The notes below the pieces were generated by a model. It made no database searches. It was not told the origin of the DNA and saw nothing but the letters and a program-made list of their open reading frames with translations. Below are positions 1 through 7,748 of a DNA stretch of 48,734 bases, in pieces. The DNA comes from CAYOWK01 sp964407665. Its GTDB lineage: Bacteria > Pseudomonadota > Alphaproteobacteria > Caulobacterales > Hyphomonadaceae. Numbering within the stretch: the stretch's first letter is position 1; every line of letters begins with the position of its first letter. The stretch spans positions 1 through 48,734 of the forward strand of contig CAYOWK010000033.1 in the NCBI GenBank assembly GCA_964407665.1, given 5' to 3'. Both the position numbers and the translations under genes were made by a program.

Positions 1-223
1 GCTCTTCAAGGACGTGCTCGACACCGACGAGCTCGGCTACCTGAAGACGGTCCCGGGCTCGACTGTCACCAACATCCCCGGCGTGTTCGCCGCCGGCGAC
101 GTGACCGACGACATCTTCCGCCAGGCCGTGACGGCCGCCGGCTTCGGCTGCATGGCTGCGCTTGAAGCCGAGAAGTATCTCGAAGGCCTGCCGGCAAGCG
201 CACCGGCTCCTGCCGCCTACTGA
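1..223 (+). CDS. trxB: Thioredoxin reductase, C-terminal fragment (cut by window edge)
   Basis: The reading frame is open from the first bases of the window, so the gene begins upstream and only about 73 C-terminal residues are visible. They contain the second FAD-binding signature of class II pyridine nucleotide-disulfide oxidoreductases: IPGVFAAGDV, then DDIFRQAVTAAGFGCMAALEAEKYL. This is the typical C-terminus of NADPH-dependent thioredoxin reductase, a cytoplasmic enzyme that reduces thioredoxin. The CxxC active site and the NADPH domain lie outside the window. The tail is rich in Ala and Pro. A related ferredoxin-NADP reductase-like member of the family cannot be fully excluded. The next gene starts 7 nt after the stop codon. 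Confidence 0.85.
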   Translation, partial: LFKDVLDTDELGYLKTVPGSTVTNIPGVFAAGDVTDDIFRQAVTAAGFGCMAALEAEKYLEGLPASAPAPAAY

Positions 224-230
224 GGCCTGA

Positions 231-686
231 ATGGAAAGCCGCACTGTCCGGTTGTTGCTGATGCTGGCGGCGAGCACTGCGGCGATGCTCGTGTTTGTTG
301 CGGCTTTCTGGTTCGCATTGGTGGTGGAAGCTTGCGAAAACAACGTGGGCGAACGCGTCCTCTCGCCTGATGGAAAGCGGGTCGCAGTCGTCTACCAGCG
401 AGGTTGTGGCGCCACGACCGGGTTCTCTACGCAGATATCAATTATTGGCTCGCGCGACACACCTCGATCAGGAGGCAACACGTTCATCGCTGATGATCGC
501 AACGGGGTCAGCCCTCGCGGAAGTTGGGGTGGCCCGATGGTCAGGGTCTGGTGGACTTCGTCAGACGTGCTGACTGTCGCGCATCATCCCGGCATTCGGG
601 TGTTCGACCAGCGCGACCGTGTGCGTCAGGTGTCCGTGCATTACACCGAACTCGATCCAGCAAACTCTCTCGGCGCGCTTCCATGA
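231..686 (+). CDS. Small membrane-anchored protein of unknown function
   Basis: This is a 151-residue protein. I do not recognise the family. Residues 6-32 form one hydrophobic segment, so it is either membrane-anchored or has a signal-anchor. The rest is a polar, probably periplasmic domain with two early cysteines (ACENN and RGCGATT) that could form a disulfide. SPDGKRVAVVYQRGCG resembles small hypothetical proteins whose beta-strands read like WD or beta-propeller blades. An ATG with GAGG in front follows the trxB stop by 7 nt, and the stop overlaps the next start as ATGA. Translation is therefore probably coupled across trxB, this gene and the acetyltransferase. Confidence 0.7.
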   Translation: MESRTVRLLLMLAASTAAMLVFVAAFWFALVVEACENNVGERVLSPDGKRVAVVYQRGCGATTGFSTQISIIGSRDTPRSGGNTFIADDRNGVSPRGSWGGPMVRVWWTSSDVLTVAHHPGIRVFDQRDRVRQVSVHYTELDPANSLGALP

Positions 687-1168
687 TCATCCGCCCGTTC
701 GAACCCGCCGACTGGCCGTCCATGTGGCCCGTGATCCGCAGCGTTGCCGAAGCGGGCGACACCTACGCCTACCCGCCGGACCTCGCCGAGGAGGACGCCC
801 GCCGGCAGTGGATCGACGAGCCCACCTACACCGCCGTCGCCCTGGACGATGACGGGACGCTGCTGGGCTTCGGCAAGGTCATGCCGGTCCGTCCCGGCCC
901 CGGCGCCCACGTCGCCAACGGCAGCTACATGGTCGCAAGCGAGCGGCGCGGATCGGGCATTGGCCGGAAGCTGGTCGAGCACACGCTCGACAAGGCGCGT
1001 GACGCCGGCTTCCGCGCCATCCAGTTCAACGCAGTGGTGTCGACCAACACCGGTGCGGTGAAACTCTATCAGGATCTCGGCTTCGCGATCATCGGCACGT
1101 CGCCGGACGCGTTCCGGCTGCCCAGCGGCGGCTATGCCGGCCTGCATATCATGCACCGGTTTCTCTGA
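683..1168 (+). CDS. GNAT-family N-acetyltransferase
   Basis: A 161-residue protein with the GNAT fold. It has the N-terminal IRPFEPADW strand, a central LLGFGKV strand, and the acetyl-CoA pyrophosphate-binding signature RRGSGIGRKLVEH at about residues 88-100 (R-x-x-G-x-G/A). The C-terminal motif NTGAVKLYQDLGFAIIG is also present. It transfers an acetyl group from acetyl-CoA to an amine; the substrate cannot be read from sequence. A longer in-frame extension upstream is possible, but the ATG overlapping the previous stop codon gives the normal family length and start. It converges on ppk2 with about 40 nt between the genes. Confidence 0.88.
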   Translation: MIIRPFEPADWPSMWPVIRSVAEAGDTYAYPPDLAEEDARRQWIDEPTYTAVALDDDGTLLGFGKVMPVRPGPGAHVANGSYMVASERRGSGIGRKLVEHTLDKARDAGFRAIQFNAVVSTNTGAVKLYQDLGFAIIGTSPDAFRLPSGGYAGLHIMHRFL

Positions 1169-1208
1169 TCTCCTTGTGGCGGGCGCGCGCCATGGAGGCC
1201 GGTGTGAT

Positions 1209-2114
1209 TTATCCCGAGAACGAGCGGATGACCGCCGTCAGCGGAGCGTCCACAGCCCCAACCAGAGCCTCATCCCGCCCCGCATAGTCGATGCGCTGCA
1301 GGATATGGCGCATGACATTCAGGCGGGCGCGCTTCTTGTCGTCTGACTTGATCACCACCCAGGGCGTGCGTGGCGTCGACGTACGCATGAAGGTGTCGCG
1401 CTCGGCGCGCGAATAGTCGTCGAAACGCTCGATGGACGCCAGATCGATCGGCGACAGTTTCCATTGCTTCAGCGGGTCCTGAGCGCGGCGTTCGAACCGG
1501 CGGCGCTGTTCCTCCCGGCTGACCGACAGCCAGATCTTGACGAGGATGGTGCCGGAATCGGCCAGGTTCCTCTCGATCTCGACGGCCTGCGGCAGAAAGG
1601 CTTCCACATCCTGTTCGGTGCAGAACCCCATGACCCGTTCAACGCCGGCCCGCGAGTACCAGGACCGGTCGAAGAAGACGATCTCGCCGGCGGTTGGCAG
1701 ATGCTCGATATAGCGCTGGAAGTACCACTGACCGCGCTCGACCTCGGACGGTTTGTCCAGCGCCACCACCCGCGCGGCTCTTGGATTGAGATGCTCCATG
1801 AGACGCTTGATCGTGCCGCCCTTGCCCGCGGCGTCCCGGCCTTCGAAAAACACGACCACGCGCGCCCCGGTGTGCCGGATCCACGACTGCATCTTCAGCA
1901 GCTCGACCTGAAGCGCCCGTTTCTGCTGCTCGTACTCGGCGCGGGGTATCCGCTCGATGTCCGGATAGCCCGAATCCAGCCACTCGCGGAGCAGGCGGTT
2001 TTCGATTGCGCGGCCGAGCGTCGACTCGGGCGCCCACGACTGGCTGTCCTTCTGATGTGACCGCTCGATCCAGGACAGAAATTGCCGATTGAGGGTTGCG
2101 GCTCCCTGGGTCAT
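1209..2114 (-). CDS. ppk2: Polyphosphate kinase 2 (PPK2 family)
   Basis: A 301-residue cytoplasmic enzyme of the one-domain PPK2 class. These use inorganic polyphosphate to phosphorylate nucleoside diphosphates, or run the reverse reaction. Visible motifs are Walker A EGRDAAGKGGTI (residues 91-102), Walker B FFDRSWYSRAGVE (147-159) and the arginine-rich lid SREEQRRRFERR. Length is normal for class I PPK2. The frame stays open 31 codons further upstream, but the ATG at 2114 follows an AGGA-type ribosome site and matches the family start. A three-unit Pho-box-like array lies about 60 bp upstream, suggesting induction by phosphate limitation through PhoB. Whether ADP, GDP or AMP is preferred cannot be read from sequence. 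Confidence 0.92.
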   Translation of the reverse strand: MTQGAATLNRQFLSWIERSHQKDSQSWAPESTLGRAIENRLLREWLDSGYPDIERIPRAEYEQQKRALQVELLKMQSWIRHTGARVVVFFEGRDAAGKGGTIKRLMEHLNPRAARVVALDKPSEVERGQWYFQRYIEHLPTAGEIVFFDRSWYSRAGVERVMGFCTEQDVEAFLPQAVEIERNLADSGTILVKIWLSVSREEQRRRFERRAQDPLKQWKLSPIDLASIERFDDYSRAERDTFMRTSTPRTPWVVIKSDDKKRARLNVMRHILQRIDYAGRDEALVGAVDAPLTAVIRSFSG

Positions 2115-2174
2115 GGCAGGTTCCTGATCGTCTCTTGTCCGCTCCGGCGCGCCAGGCCGGCGGATGCTCGTCCG

Positions 2175-2203
2175 TGTGACAGTAACGTGACATTTGTGTG
2201 ACG
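2175..2203 (-). promoter_or_regulatory. Pho-box-like array upstream of ppk2
   Basis: On the minus strand there are three direct repeats: CGTCACA, TGTCACG and TGTCACA. They are separated by CAAA and TTAC, so the period is exactly 11 bp. This is the geometry of PhoB binding sites (7-bp half sites plus 4-bp spacers, consensus near CTGTCAT-AAAT-CTGTCAC). The array ends 60 bp before the ppk2 ATG, a suitable place to replace a -35 element. No phoB/phoR gene is in the window. The divergent flagellar-like gene lies 127 bp away on the other side. Confidence 0.75.
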
Positions 2204-2211
2204 ACACAAGG

Positions 2212-2226
2212 TTAATGACCCTTGAA
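2212..2226 (+). promoter_or_regulatory. Possible CtrA site
   Basis: TTAA, seven bases, then TGAA. This is one mismatch from the CtrA consensus TTAA-N7-TTAA used by Caulobacterales for flagellar and cell-cycle genes. It lies about 104 bp upstream of the small flagellar rod-like gene. A single near match of eight informative bases is weak on its own; gene content is the only added support. Confidence 0.3.
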
Positions 2227-2329
2227 GGCGTCTCCGGCCTCAGCCAAACGCTCCCTTCGGGTACACTTTGCAGGAAACTTTCTCGATCGCCGGAAGCCCG
2301 CTCTAACCCGGTTGGCCCAGTCTCGGCGG

Positions 2330-2551
2330 ATGGATGCGATCAACACTTCCTATGCAGGCATGACGGGCGCGATCCGCCGCTTCGACCGCGCGGCGAGCGA
2401 TATCGCCCAGTCCGCCTCGGGCGCATCGTCCGTCCCTCTGGAAGAGGCGGTCATCGAGACGATCCAGGCGCGGACAGACTTTGAGGCCAATGCCGCCGTC
2501 ATGCGCACGGCGAACGCCATGCTGGGCTCTCTCCTCGACATCAAGGTCTGA
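2330..2551 (+). CDS. Orphan flagellar basal-body rod-like small protein
   Basis: A 73-residue protein. The N-terminal part (NTSYAGMTGAIRRFDRAASDIAQSAS) resembles the N-terminal helix of flagellar rod and hook proteins. The C-terminal part (RTDFEANAAVMRTANAMLGSLLDIKV) is close to the conserved C-terminal helix of FlgC/FlgE/FlgG (FEANAAVIRTADEMLGTLLDIKV-like). The whole middle domain is absent, leaving just the two helices that pair in the rod. The frame is open to 2222, but the ATG at 2330 gives a compact product without the basic unrelated leader. No other flagellar gene is nearby. It may be a miniature rod accessory protein. See the possible CtrA site upstream. Confidence 0.65.
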   Translation: MDAINTSYAGMTGAIRRFDRAASDIAQSASGASSVPLEEAVIETIQARTDFEANAAVMRTANAMLGSLLDIKV

Positions 2552-2631
2552 GCCACCGCGACTGATCCAGCCCGCTTGAGAGCGGCTACGGCTTCCCATA
2601 CCCTCGACGCGGTCATGGGGAGGATGCGGCG

Positions 2632-3798
2632 ATGAAGGCTGTGCTGGGCGGACTGGTCGCCGCGATCGCATTCGCCGCGCTTCCCGCCCGCGCGGACTGC
2701 CCACCCGATGCCGTCCAGACCGCCTTTACCGCGATGCAGTCGGCCCCGAAAACCGCAACCGCAGACGTCGCCGCGCTCGGCGACCGGCTGGACCGGCTGG
2801 CTGCGGACTGCCCGGCCAACCCTTACGTGCTCAAGGCGGCCGCGACCGGCTGGGCGGCTCTGGCGGGCCAGGACCCGAACGTCGCAATCGACCGCTTTGT
2901 ACGCTCCCGCCAGCTGTTCCGGCAGATGTGGGCCAACCTGAAGTCCGGCGGCGCCGTGACCGTCACGGATGCGTCTGGCGGGTCGAAACTCTTCGGCTTT
3001 GACGATCTCTATGAAATCGAGAGCAGGGTTCGCGATCTCCTGTTCACGGCGGAGCAGAAAGCCGGACGACTGGCGCCGGAAGACATGCCGCCGGGTCAGG
3101 GAGAGCCGCTGCGGGCCTGCTCACAACATGAAACGGGCGACGCGCAGCGCGCCTATTTCTGGGTCCTGAACAAGGGCGACCACGCTGGCGCCTTCAACGT
3201 GCTGGATCGCACGGTGGCAGCCTGCGAATCCGACTTCGCCAAAGGCTCGCATTTGGGGGCGCTCGGCCAGCGCGCATCGGCGCTGACGGCGTCGGCACAG
3301 CGCAGCCTCAAGGCGCCGTCTGCGCTCGAAAAGCTGAAGCGCGCACGCGTCGACGGCGACCGGTTCCACGCCCTCAACAAGGGCTGGGACAAGGTCGTAT
3401 GGACACGCGAAGCGTCCGCCCGGCTCGACGACCTCATCCTGCAGGTCCTGGTCGAGCGCGGTGAGGCGCCGCCCCGCACGGACTGGTTCACGTCCGACTA
3501 TGTATCGACCCCAACCATGGAAAAGCTGGTCGCGCTGGCCATTGATGCGGCGTGGGCGGCGAATGTGAAGGCGGGCGGCATGACGCTCGGCCACAAGACC
3601 TATCGCGATGAACTCACCAGCCTGTGGTCGCAAAGCCTGAAAGCCAGCGACATGCCTGCCGCGCGCACCATGATCTACACCGCCGCGAAAGCGCAGGCCG
3701 AGGGCCGCACGCGTGCACCGGAAAATGCGAGCCTGCCCGCGCCTCCGCAGTACCTCTACAGCTGGATGGACCCCGCAAAGACGCCGCCGGCTCCTTAA
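2632..3798 (+). CDS. Secreted protein of unknown function
   Basis: A 388-residue protein with a clear Sec signal peptide (MKAVLGGLVAAIAFAALPARA, cleavage about residue 21) and a strong GGGGAGG ribosome site. I do not recognise a family. The mature part is mostly predicted helix, with paired cysteines CPPDAV and DCPANPY near the start, and ACSQHE and AACESD in the middle. Helices such as NPYVLKAAATGWAALAGQDPN and AYFWVLNKGDHAGAFNVLDRTVAACESD look like TPR/Sel1-type solenoid repeats, so a periplasmic scaffold role is possible but unproven. The C-terminus is proline-rich. Repeat mosaic A begins just downstream. Confidence 0.7.
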   Translation: MKAVLGGLVAAIAFAALPARADCPPDAVQTAFTAMQSAPKTATADVAALGDRLDRLAADCPANPYVLKAAATGWAALAGQDPNVAIDRFVRSRQLFRQMWANLKSGGAVTVTDASGGSKLFGFDDLYEIESRVRDLLFTAEQKAGRLAPEDMPPGQGEPLRACSQHETGDAQRAYFWVLNKGDHAGAFNVLDRTVAACESDFAKGSHLGALGQRASALTASAQRSLKAPSALEKLKRARVDGDRFHALNKGWDKVVWTREASARLDDLILQVLVERGEAPPRTDWFTSDYVSTPTMEKLVALAIDAAWAANVKAGGMTLGHKTYRDELTSLWSQSLKASDMPAARTMIYTAAKAQAEGRTRAPENASLPAPPQYLYSWMDPAKTPPAP

Positions 3799-3830
3799 CG
3801 AGCAAAGACACTCGCGCGTCCGGACCGAGC

Positions 3831-4580
3831 GTTTGGGGTGTAGGACTCAAGACCCTTGTCTCCCACACCTTGGGCGTCACTCTTGGAAACGCACACGCCA
3901 GTGTCCGGCCTTCCCGCGCACGCGGGAATCCGACCTTAGAAATCTGACTCCAAGAAGGATTTCTGACGTCTGGTTCCTCGCGGCCCCGAGAAACGCGGCC
4001 TTTCGCGGCGCTTCCCGAGAAGAAATTCCATTCCTTTGATCCGACCGGGCATCCGGATCCCGTAATCTCTCCGTGCGCCTGTCATGGGAGGGTTTCGGGA
4101 GGCCTCCGAGATCCGGAACGACAGGCGCCGGTCGGCGTGGGTGAGGAGTGGTGAGCGTAGCGAACGAAACGCGATGAGCGTTTCGAACGACGAACGCCCG
4201 AAGCGGAAGCGAAGGGCGGGAGGGCGCCCGCCACGCCTCATGAAAATCTGGCTCCGGGTATGGAACCGGAGCGTCCAGTGGGATCGGAAGCCCCCTGCAC
4301 GAGCGGTCCGGGATGTGGGAGTGGATCTAAACACCGGGCGTGTCGCTCCGGCCTTCGCTTCGGCAAGGCGGGAGGACGGGACCACGGTCAAATCCTATCC
4401 TCACACCGGTCAGCAACCGATCTGCGGGGCGCGTGGGAACACGCACCGGCCAGCGCAAGCTGGCAATTGTCTACCAATGGCGCGTTTCCACGCGCCCCGG
4501 CCTCCCTATGCCTGAAACGGCAAAAGAGAGGCGAGACAACAGCACACCGGACGGCGCGAGCGCCGGTCCCGACGAGAACC
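3831..4580 (+). repeat. Mosaic palindromic intergenic repeat, copy A
   Basis: This 848-nt stretch (3799-4646) holds no convincing gene. It contains at least four palindromic modules that recur, on the other strand, near 10130-10762. M1 is GGTGTAGGA (3837) pairing with TCCCACACC (3861). M2 is the palindrome TTCCCGCG-CA-CGCGGGAA (3911-3928). M3 is GCGCCTGTC (4075) pairing with GACAGGCGC (4120), followed by CCGGTCGGCGTG. M4 (4422-4507) is CGGGGCGCGTGG pairing with CCACGCGCCCCG around an inner hairpin CCAGC-GCAA-GCTGG. Long open frames here are repeat artefacts. A section near 4142-4400 (gagcgtagcgaacgaaacg and following) has no obvious match in copy B. Confidence 0.75.
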
Positions 4581-4646
4581 TGCGCCAGCCGGGTGATACA
4601 GTTGGCAAAGCGCGATAGACTCGAGTTCAGACAGGGCAATCCATCG

Positions 4647-5306
4647 ATGACGACCAAGGTGCACGAAGCAGACACAGCGCGGAGCTGGCTTCAGCATCCA
4701 CCACGCCCGGCAATCGAAGTCGTCGCGGACCTGCTGTCCGGCTCTGTCCAGCCCGGACAACTCGGCGATCCCGACGTCCTGCCCGGCCAGCCGCTACGAG
4801 CAGGCGGCTACGGCGAAGACCGCTCCAACTACACCTCAGCCCTGTTCGCACCGGGCGACGATGAACCGCGTACCGTCCACCTCGGCATCGACGTCTTTGC
4901 GCCAGCAGGCGCCGCCGTGTTCGCGCCACTGGATGCTCGCGTCCACTCCTTCGCCGACAATGCCAGACCCGAAGACTACGGTCCGACCCTCATCCTGCGC
5001 CACGAGCCCGAACCCGGTGTCGTCTTCCACACCCTCTACGGCCACCTCAGTCGTGACAGCCTCACCGGCCTCGCTGAAGGCGCAACCATCAGAGCCGGTC
5101 AACGCATCGGCGCCCTGGGGACGCGCGAGGTAAACGGCGGCTGGGCTCCCCACCTGCATTTCCAGATCATCCTCGACATGGGCGATCTGAAGGGCGACTT
5201 CCCCGGCGTCTGCCGGCGCAGCGAGCGCGAACGCTGGCTCGCCCTCTGTCCGGACCCCGCTCCGCTTCTTGGCCTGCACTCACCTGCGCCAATTCAGCTT
5301 CCGTAG
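4647..5306 (+). CDS. M23-family metallopeptidase (LytM/lysostaphin type)
   Basis: A 219-residue protein with the M23 zinc-peptidase core: HLGID (H78, D82), YGHLS (H133) and APHLHFQ (H169, H171) give the HxxxD and HxH metal ligands. Such domains hydrolyse peptidoglycan cross-bridges or act as LytM factors. No signal peptide is visible, which is unusual for a cell-wall enzyme. Similar cytoplasmic-looking M23 domains occur fused or next to class III aminotransferases, so another role is possible. An open frame runs upstream into repeat A, but the ATG at 4647 has CAGGG in front and gives a normal domain length. The next gene follows after 65 nt. Confidence 0.8.
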   Translation: MTTKVHEADTARSWLQHPPRPAIEVVADLLSGSVQPGQLGDPDVLPGQPLRAGGYGEDRSNYTSALFAPGDDEPRTVHLGIDVFAPAGAAVFAPLDARVHSFADNARPEDYGPTLILRHEPEPGVVFHTLYGHLSRDSLTGLAEGATIRAGQRIGALGTREVNGGWAPHLHFQIILDMGDLKGDFPGVCRRSERERWLALCPDPAPLLGLHSPAPIQLP

Positions 5307-5371
5307 CGTGACGGTTGGCGAGTTGCCGCCACCGTGCTCCCATGCCGCCAACGACAATCACCGGGCGAAAC

Positions 5372-6340
5372 ATGCCGAACTTTCTGTCTCCGACACTGGT
5401 GGCGATCCCCTTTTTCCTCGTCACCTTCATTCTCGAATGGTGGGCGGTGAAGAGGGGCGTTGCGCGCGGCCGCTACGAGACGAAGGACGCCCTCGCCTCC
5501 ATCTCGATGGGGCTTGGCAATGTTGGGGTCGATCTCATCGTCGGCGCGCTCGGCTTCACCGGCCTGATGTTCGCGTGGGAATGGCGGCTCTACGAACTGC
5601 CCGTGACGTGGTGGAGCATCGTGGCCGCCTTTGTGGCGTACGACTTTGTCTATTACTGGAAGCACCGCTTCATGCACCGGGTGCGCTGGTTCTGGATGGA
5701 GCACGTCACCCACCATTCCTCGACGCACTACAACCTGACGACCGCGCTGCGGCAGCCCTGGTTCGGCCCGTTCACCGGCCTGTTTCTCGTCAGCGTTCCG
5801 CTGGTGATCCTGGGCTTCCATCCCGCCGTGCTGGCGTTCGCGGGCGGCCTCAACCTCGTCTACCAGTACTGGATCCACACCGAGGCCATCGGGCGCATGC
5901 CCGGCTGGTTCGAAGCCGTGATGAACACCCCGAGCCATCACCGCGTCCACCACGGAACCAATCCGCGCTATCTCGACGCCAACTACGCAGGCGTCTTCAT
6001 CGTCTGGGACAGGATGTTCGGCAGCTTCGTGGCGGAGAGCGACGATGAGCCCGTCGTCTACGGCATCGTGAAGCCGCTCGAGAGCTACAACCCGCTGGTC
6101 ATCGCCTATCACGAATTCGCCGGACTGGTCCGGGACTGCGCACGCGATGGCCTGCGCCCCTGGCGCTGGATCGCCCGCGCAATCAACCCGCCCGGCTGGT
6201 CGCCAGATGGCGCACACACGCGAACAGAAGAGATCAAGCGCGACTGGATGGCCGCCAACCCCGACAAGGCGCACCTGCCCGGCCTGCCTCGCGACCGCCC
6301 GTCAAAGCCCGCTTCAGCCGGAGTATCTGCAGATGCCTGA
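5372..6340 (+). CDS. Sterol desaturase / fatty acid hydroxylase superfamily membrane protein
   Basis: A 322-residue integral membrane di-iron enzyme. Hydrophobic segments lie near residues 5-24, 45-67 and 80-95, followed by the histidine clusters KHRFMH (98-102), HVTHH (111-115) and further on HTEAIGRMPGW and TPSHHRVHHG. Together these form the superfamily's three-histidine-box pattern. These enzymes hydroxylate or desaturate lipids with O2; the substrate cannot be told from sequence. ATGs at 5315 and 5342 are also in frame; 5372 puts the first membrane helix at the usual position. The last 8 nt overlap the aldehyde dehydrogenase start. That fits a shared role in lipid alcohol/aldehyde oxidation, which is an inference. 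Confidence 0.85.
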   Translation: MPNFLSPTLVAIPFFLVTFILEWWAVKRGVARGRYETKDALASISMGLGNVGVDLIVGALGFTGLMFAWEWRLYELPVTWWSIVAAFVAYDFVYYWKHRFMHRVRWFWMEHVTHHSSTHYNLTTALRQPWFGPFTGLFLVSVPLVILGFHPAVLAFAGGLNLVYQYWIHTEAIGRMPGWFEAVMNTPSHHRVHHGTNPRYLDANYAGVFIVWDRMFGSFVAESDDEPVVYGIVKPLESYNPLVIAYHEFAGLVRDCARDGLRPWRWIARAINPPGWSPDGAHTRTEEIKRDWMAANPDKAHLPGLPRDRPSKPASAGVSADA

Positions 6341-7748
6341 CCCCGTGCATGCTGATCCGGTGCGCGCAGCCTTCGACCTGCAGCACAGGCGCTCGCGCGA
6401 CGAACCGGCTCCGCCTGCGAAAGTCCGGATCGAGCGGCTGGATCGCCTGCGCGCGATGGTGTCGGACAACGCCGACCGGATCGTCACCGCCGTTTCGGCG
6501 GACTTCGGCGTGCGCTCGCCGGATGAAACGCGGTTGCTGGAAATCATGCCGGTCATGACCGGCATCCGCCACGCCCGCCACAACCTCAAACGCTGGATGC
6601 GCGACCAGCCCCGCGACGTATCGATCACCTTCTGGCCGGGCCGGGCGTGGCTCCGCTTCGAGCCCCTTGGCGTCATCGGGATCATCTCTCCCTGGAACTA
6701 CCCGCTGATGCTCTCGGCCGGCCCGATGATCGACGCACTGGCGGCAGGCAACCGCGTGATGCTGAAGCCCTCCGAGCTCACACCCGCCTTCTCGGCGCTG
6801 CTGGCCGAAATGATCGGCAGGACGTTCGATCCGGCAGAAGCCACCGTCGTTACGGGCGGCGTCGAGGCAGCGCAGGCCTTCGCCCGCCTTCCCTTCGACC
6901 ACCTCGTCTTCACCGGCTCCACTGCAGTCGGTCGCAAGGTCGCTGAGGCGGCGGCCCCCAACCTCACGCCCCTCACGCTGGAACTGGGCGGCAAGTCCCC
7001 AACCATCGTCGCCCCGGACTACGACATCGAAGCCGCCGCTCGCAGCATCAGCTTCGGCAAGTTCCTCAACGCCGGCCAGACCTGCATCGCTCCGGACTAT
7101 GTGCTCGCGCCCGCCGCCTCAGTCGACCGCCTCGCAGAAGCCGTGCTGGAGCGCGCCCGGCGAAGCTATCCAACGATAACAGGCAATGACGACTACTCCG
7201 CCCTCGTCTCCGACCGTCACCACACCCGTCTCATCAACGCGATCGACGAAGCGCGCCAGAGCGGGGCCAGGGTTCTCCAGCTGGAGGCCGCCGGCGCCTC
7301 CAACCAGCGCAAGATCCCGCCCACCCTCGTGATCAACCCGCCCGAGACCTCGCTCCTGATGACAGAGGAGATCTTCGGGCCGGTGCTGCCCATCGTCGGC
7401 TACCGTGACCTCGACGAGGCGCTGGCCCGCATCCGGAGGGGCGAACGCCCCCTCGCCCTCTACGCGTTTACGAAGGATGGCCGCACGCGCCGCAAGATCC
7501 TCACCGGCGCGACCTCGGGAGGCGTCACGCTGAACGGGACGCTTATGCACATTGCGCAGGACGAGCTGCCGTTTGGCGGGGTGGGCGCCAGCGGCCAGGG
7601 GGCCTACCACGGCGTCTGGGGCTTCCGCCGCTTCAGCCACATGCGCGGCGTCTACGACCCTGGCCCCTTCAACGCGCTGGAGCACATCGGTCCGCCTTGG
7701 GGCGGCATGGCGCGCCGGGTGGGCGCCATGCTGTCCGGGAGGCGCTAG
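6333..7748 (+). CDS. Aldehyde dehydrogenase, coniferyl-aldehyde dehydrogenase type
   Basis: A 471-residue NAD(P)-dependent aldehyde dehydrogenase. Motifs are SPWNYP (N122 oxyanion), FTGSTAVGRKV for cofactor binding, LELGGKSP (E217 general base) and NAGQTCIAPDY (C251 nucleophile). The C-terminal QDELPFGGVGASGQGAYHGVWGFRRFSH signature, split here between two motifs, and the overall length match the coniferyl-aldehyde/fatty-aldehyde subgroup. The ATG at 6333 lies inside the hydroxylase 3' end (8-nt overlap), so translation is probably coupled. Upstream in-frame codons belong to the previous gene in another frame. Its stop overlaps the convergent helicase stop inside a CTAG palindrome. Confidence 0.9.
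   Translation: MPDPVHADPVRAAFDLQHRRSRDEPAPPAKVRIERLDRLRAMVSDNADRIVTAVSADFGVRSPDETRLLEIMPVMTGIRHARHNLKRWMRDQPRDVSITFWPGRAWLRFEPLGVIGIISPWNYPLMLSAGPMIDALAAGNRVMLKPSELTPAFSALLAEMIGRTFDPAEATVVTGGVEAAQAFARLPFDHLVFTGSTAVGRKVAEAAAPNLTPLTLELGGKSPTIVAPDYDIEAAARSISFGKFLNAGQTCIAPDYVLAPAASVDRLAEAVLERARRSYPTITGNDDYSALVSDRHHTRLINAIDEARQSGARVLQLEAAGASNQRKIPPTLVINPPETSLLMTEEIFGPVLPIVGYRDLDEALARIRRGERPLALYAFTKDGRTRRKILTGATSGGVTLNGTLMHIAQDELPFGGVGASGQGAYHGVWGFRRFSHMRGVYDPGPFNALEHIGPPWGGMARRVGAMLSGRR

Noticed and set aside
3831..4580. Insertion sequence or transposon in the repeat mosaics
   Set aside because: No transposase, no target-site duplication and no single pair of terminal repeats could be identified.
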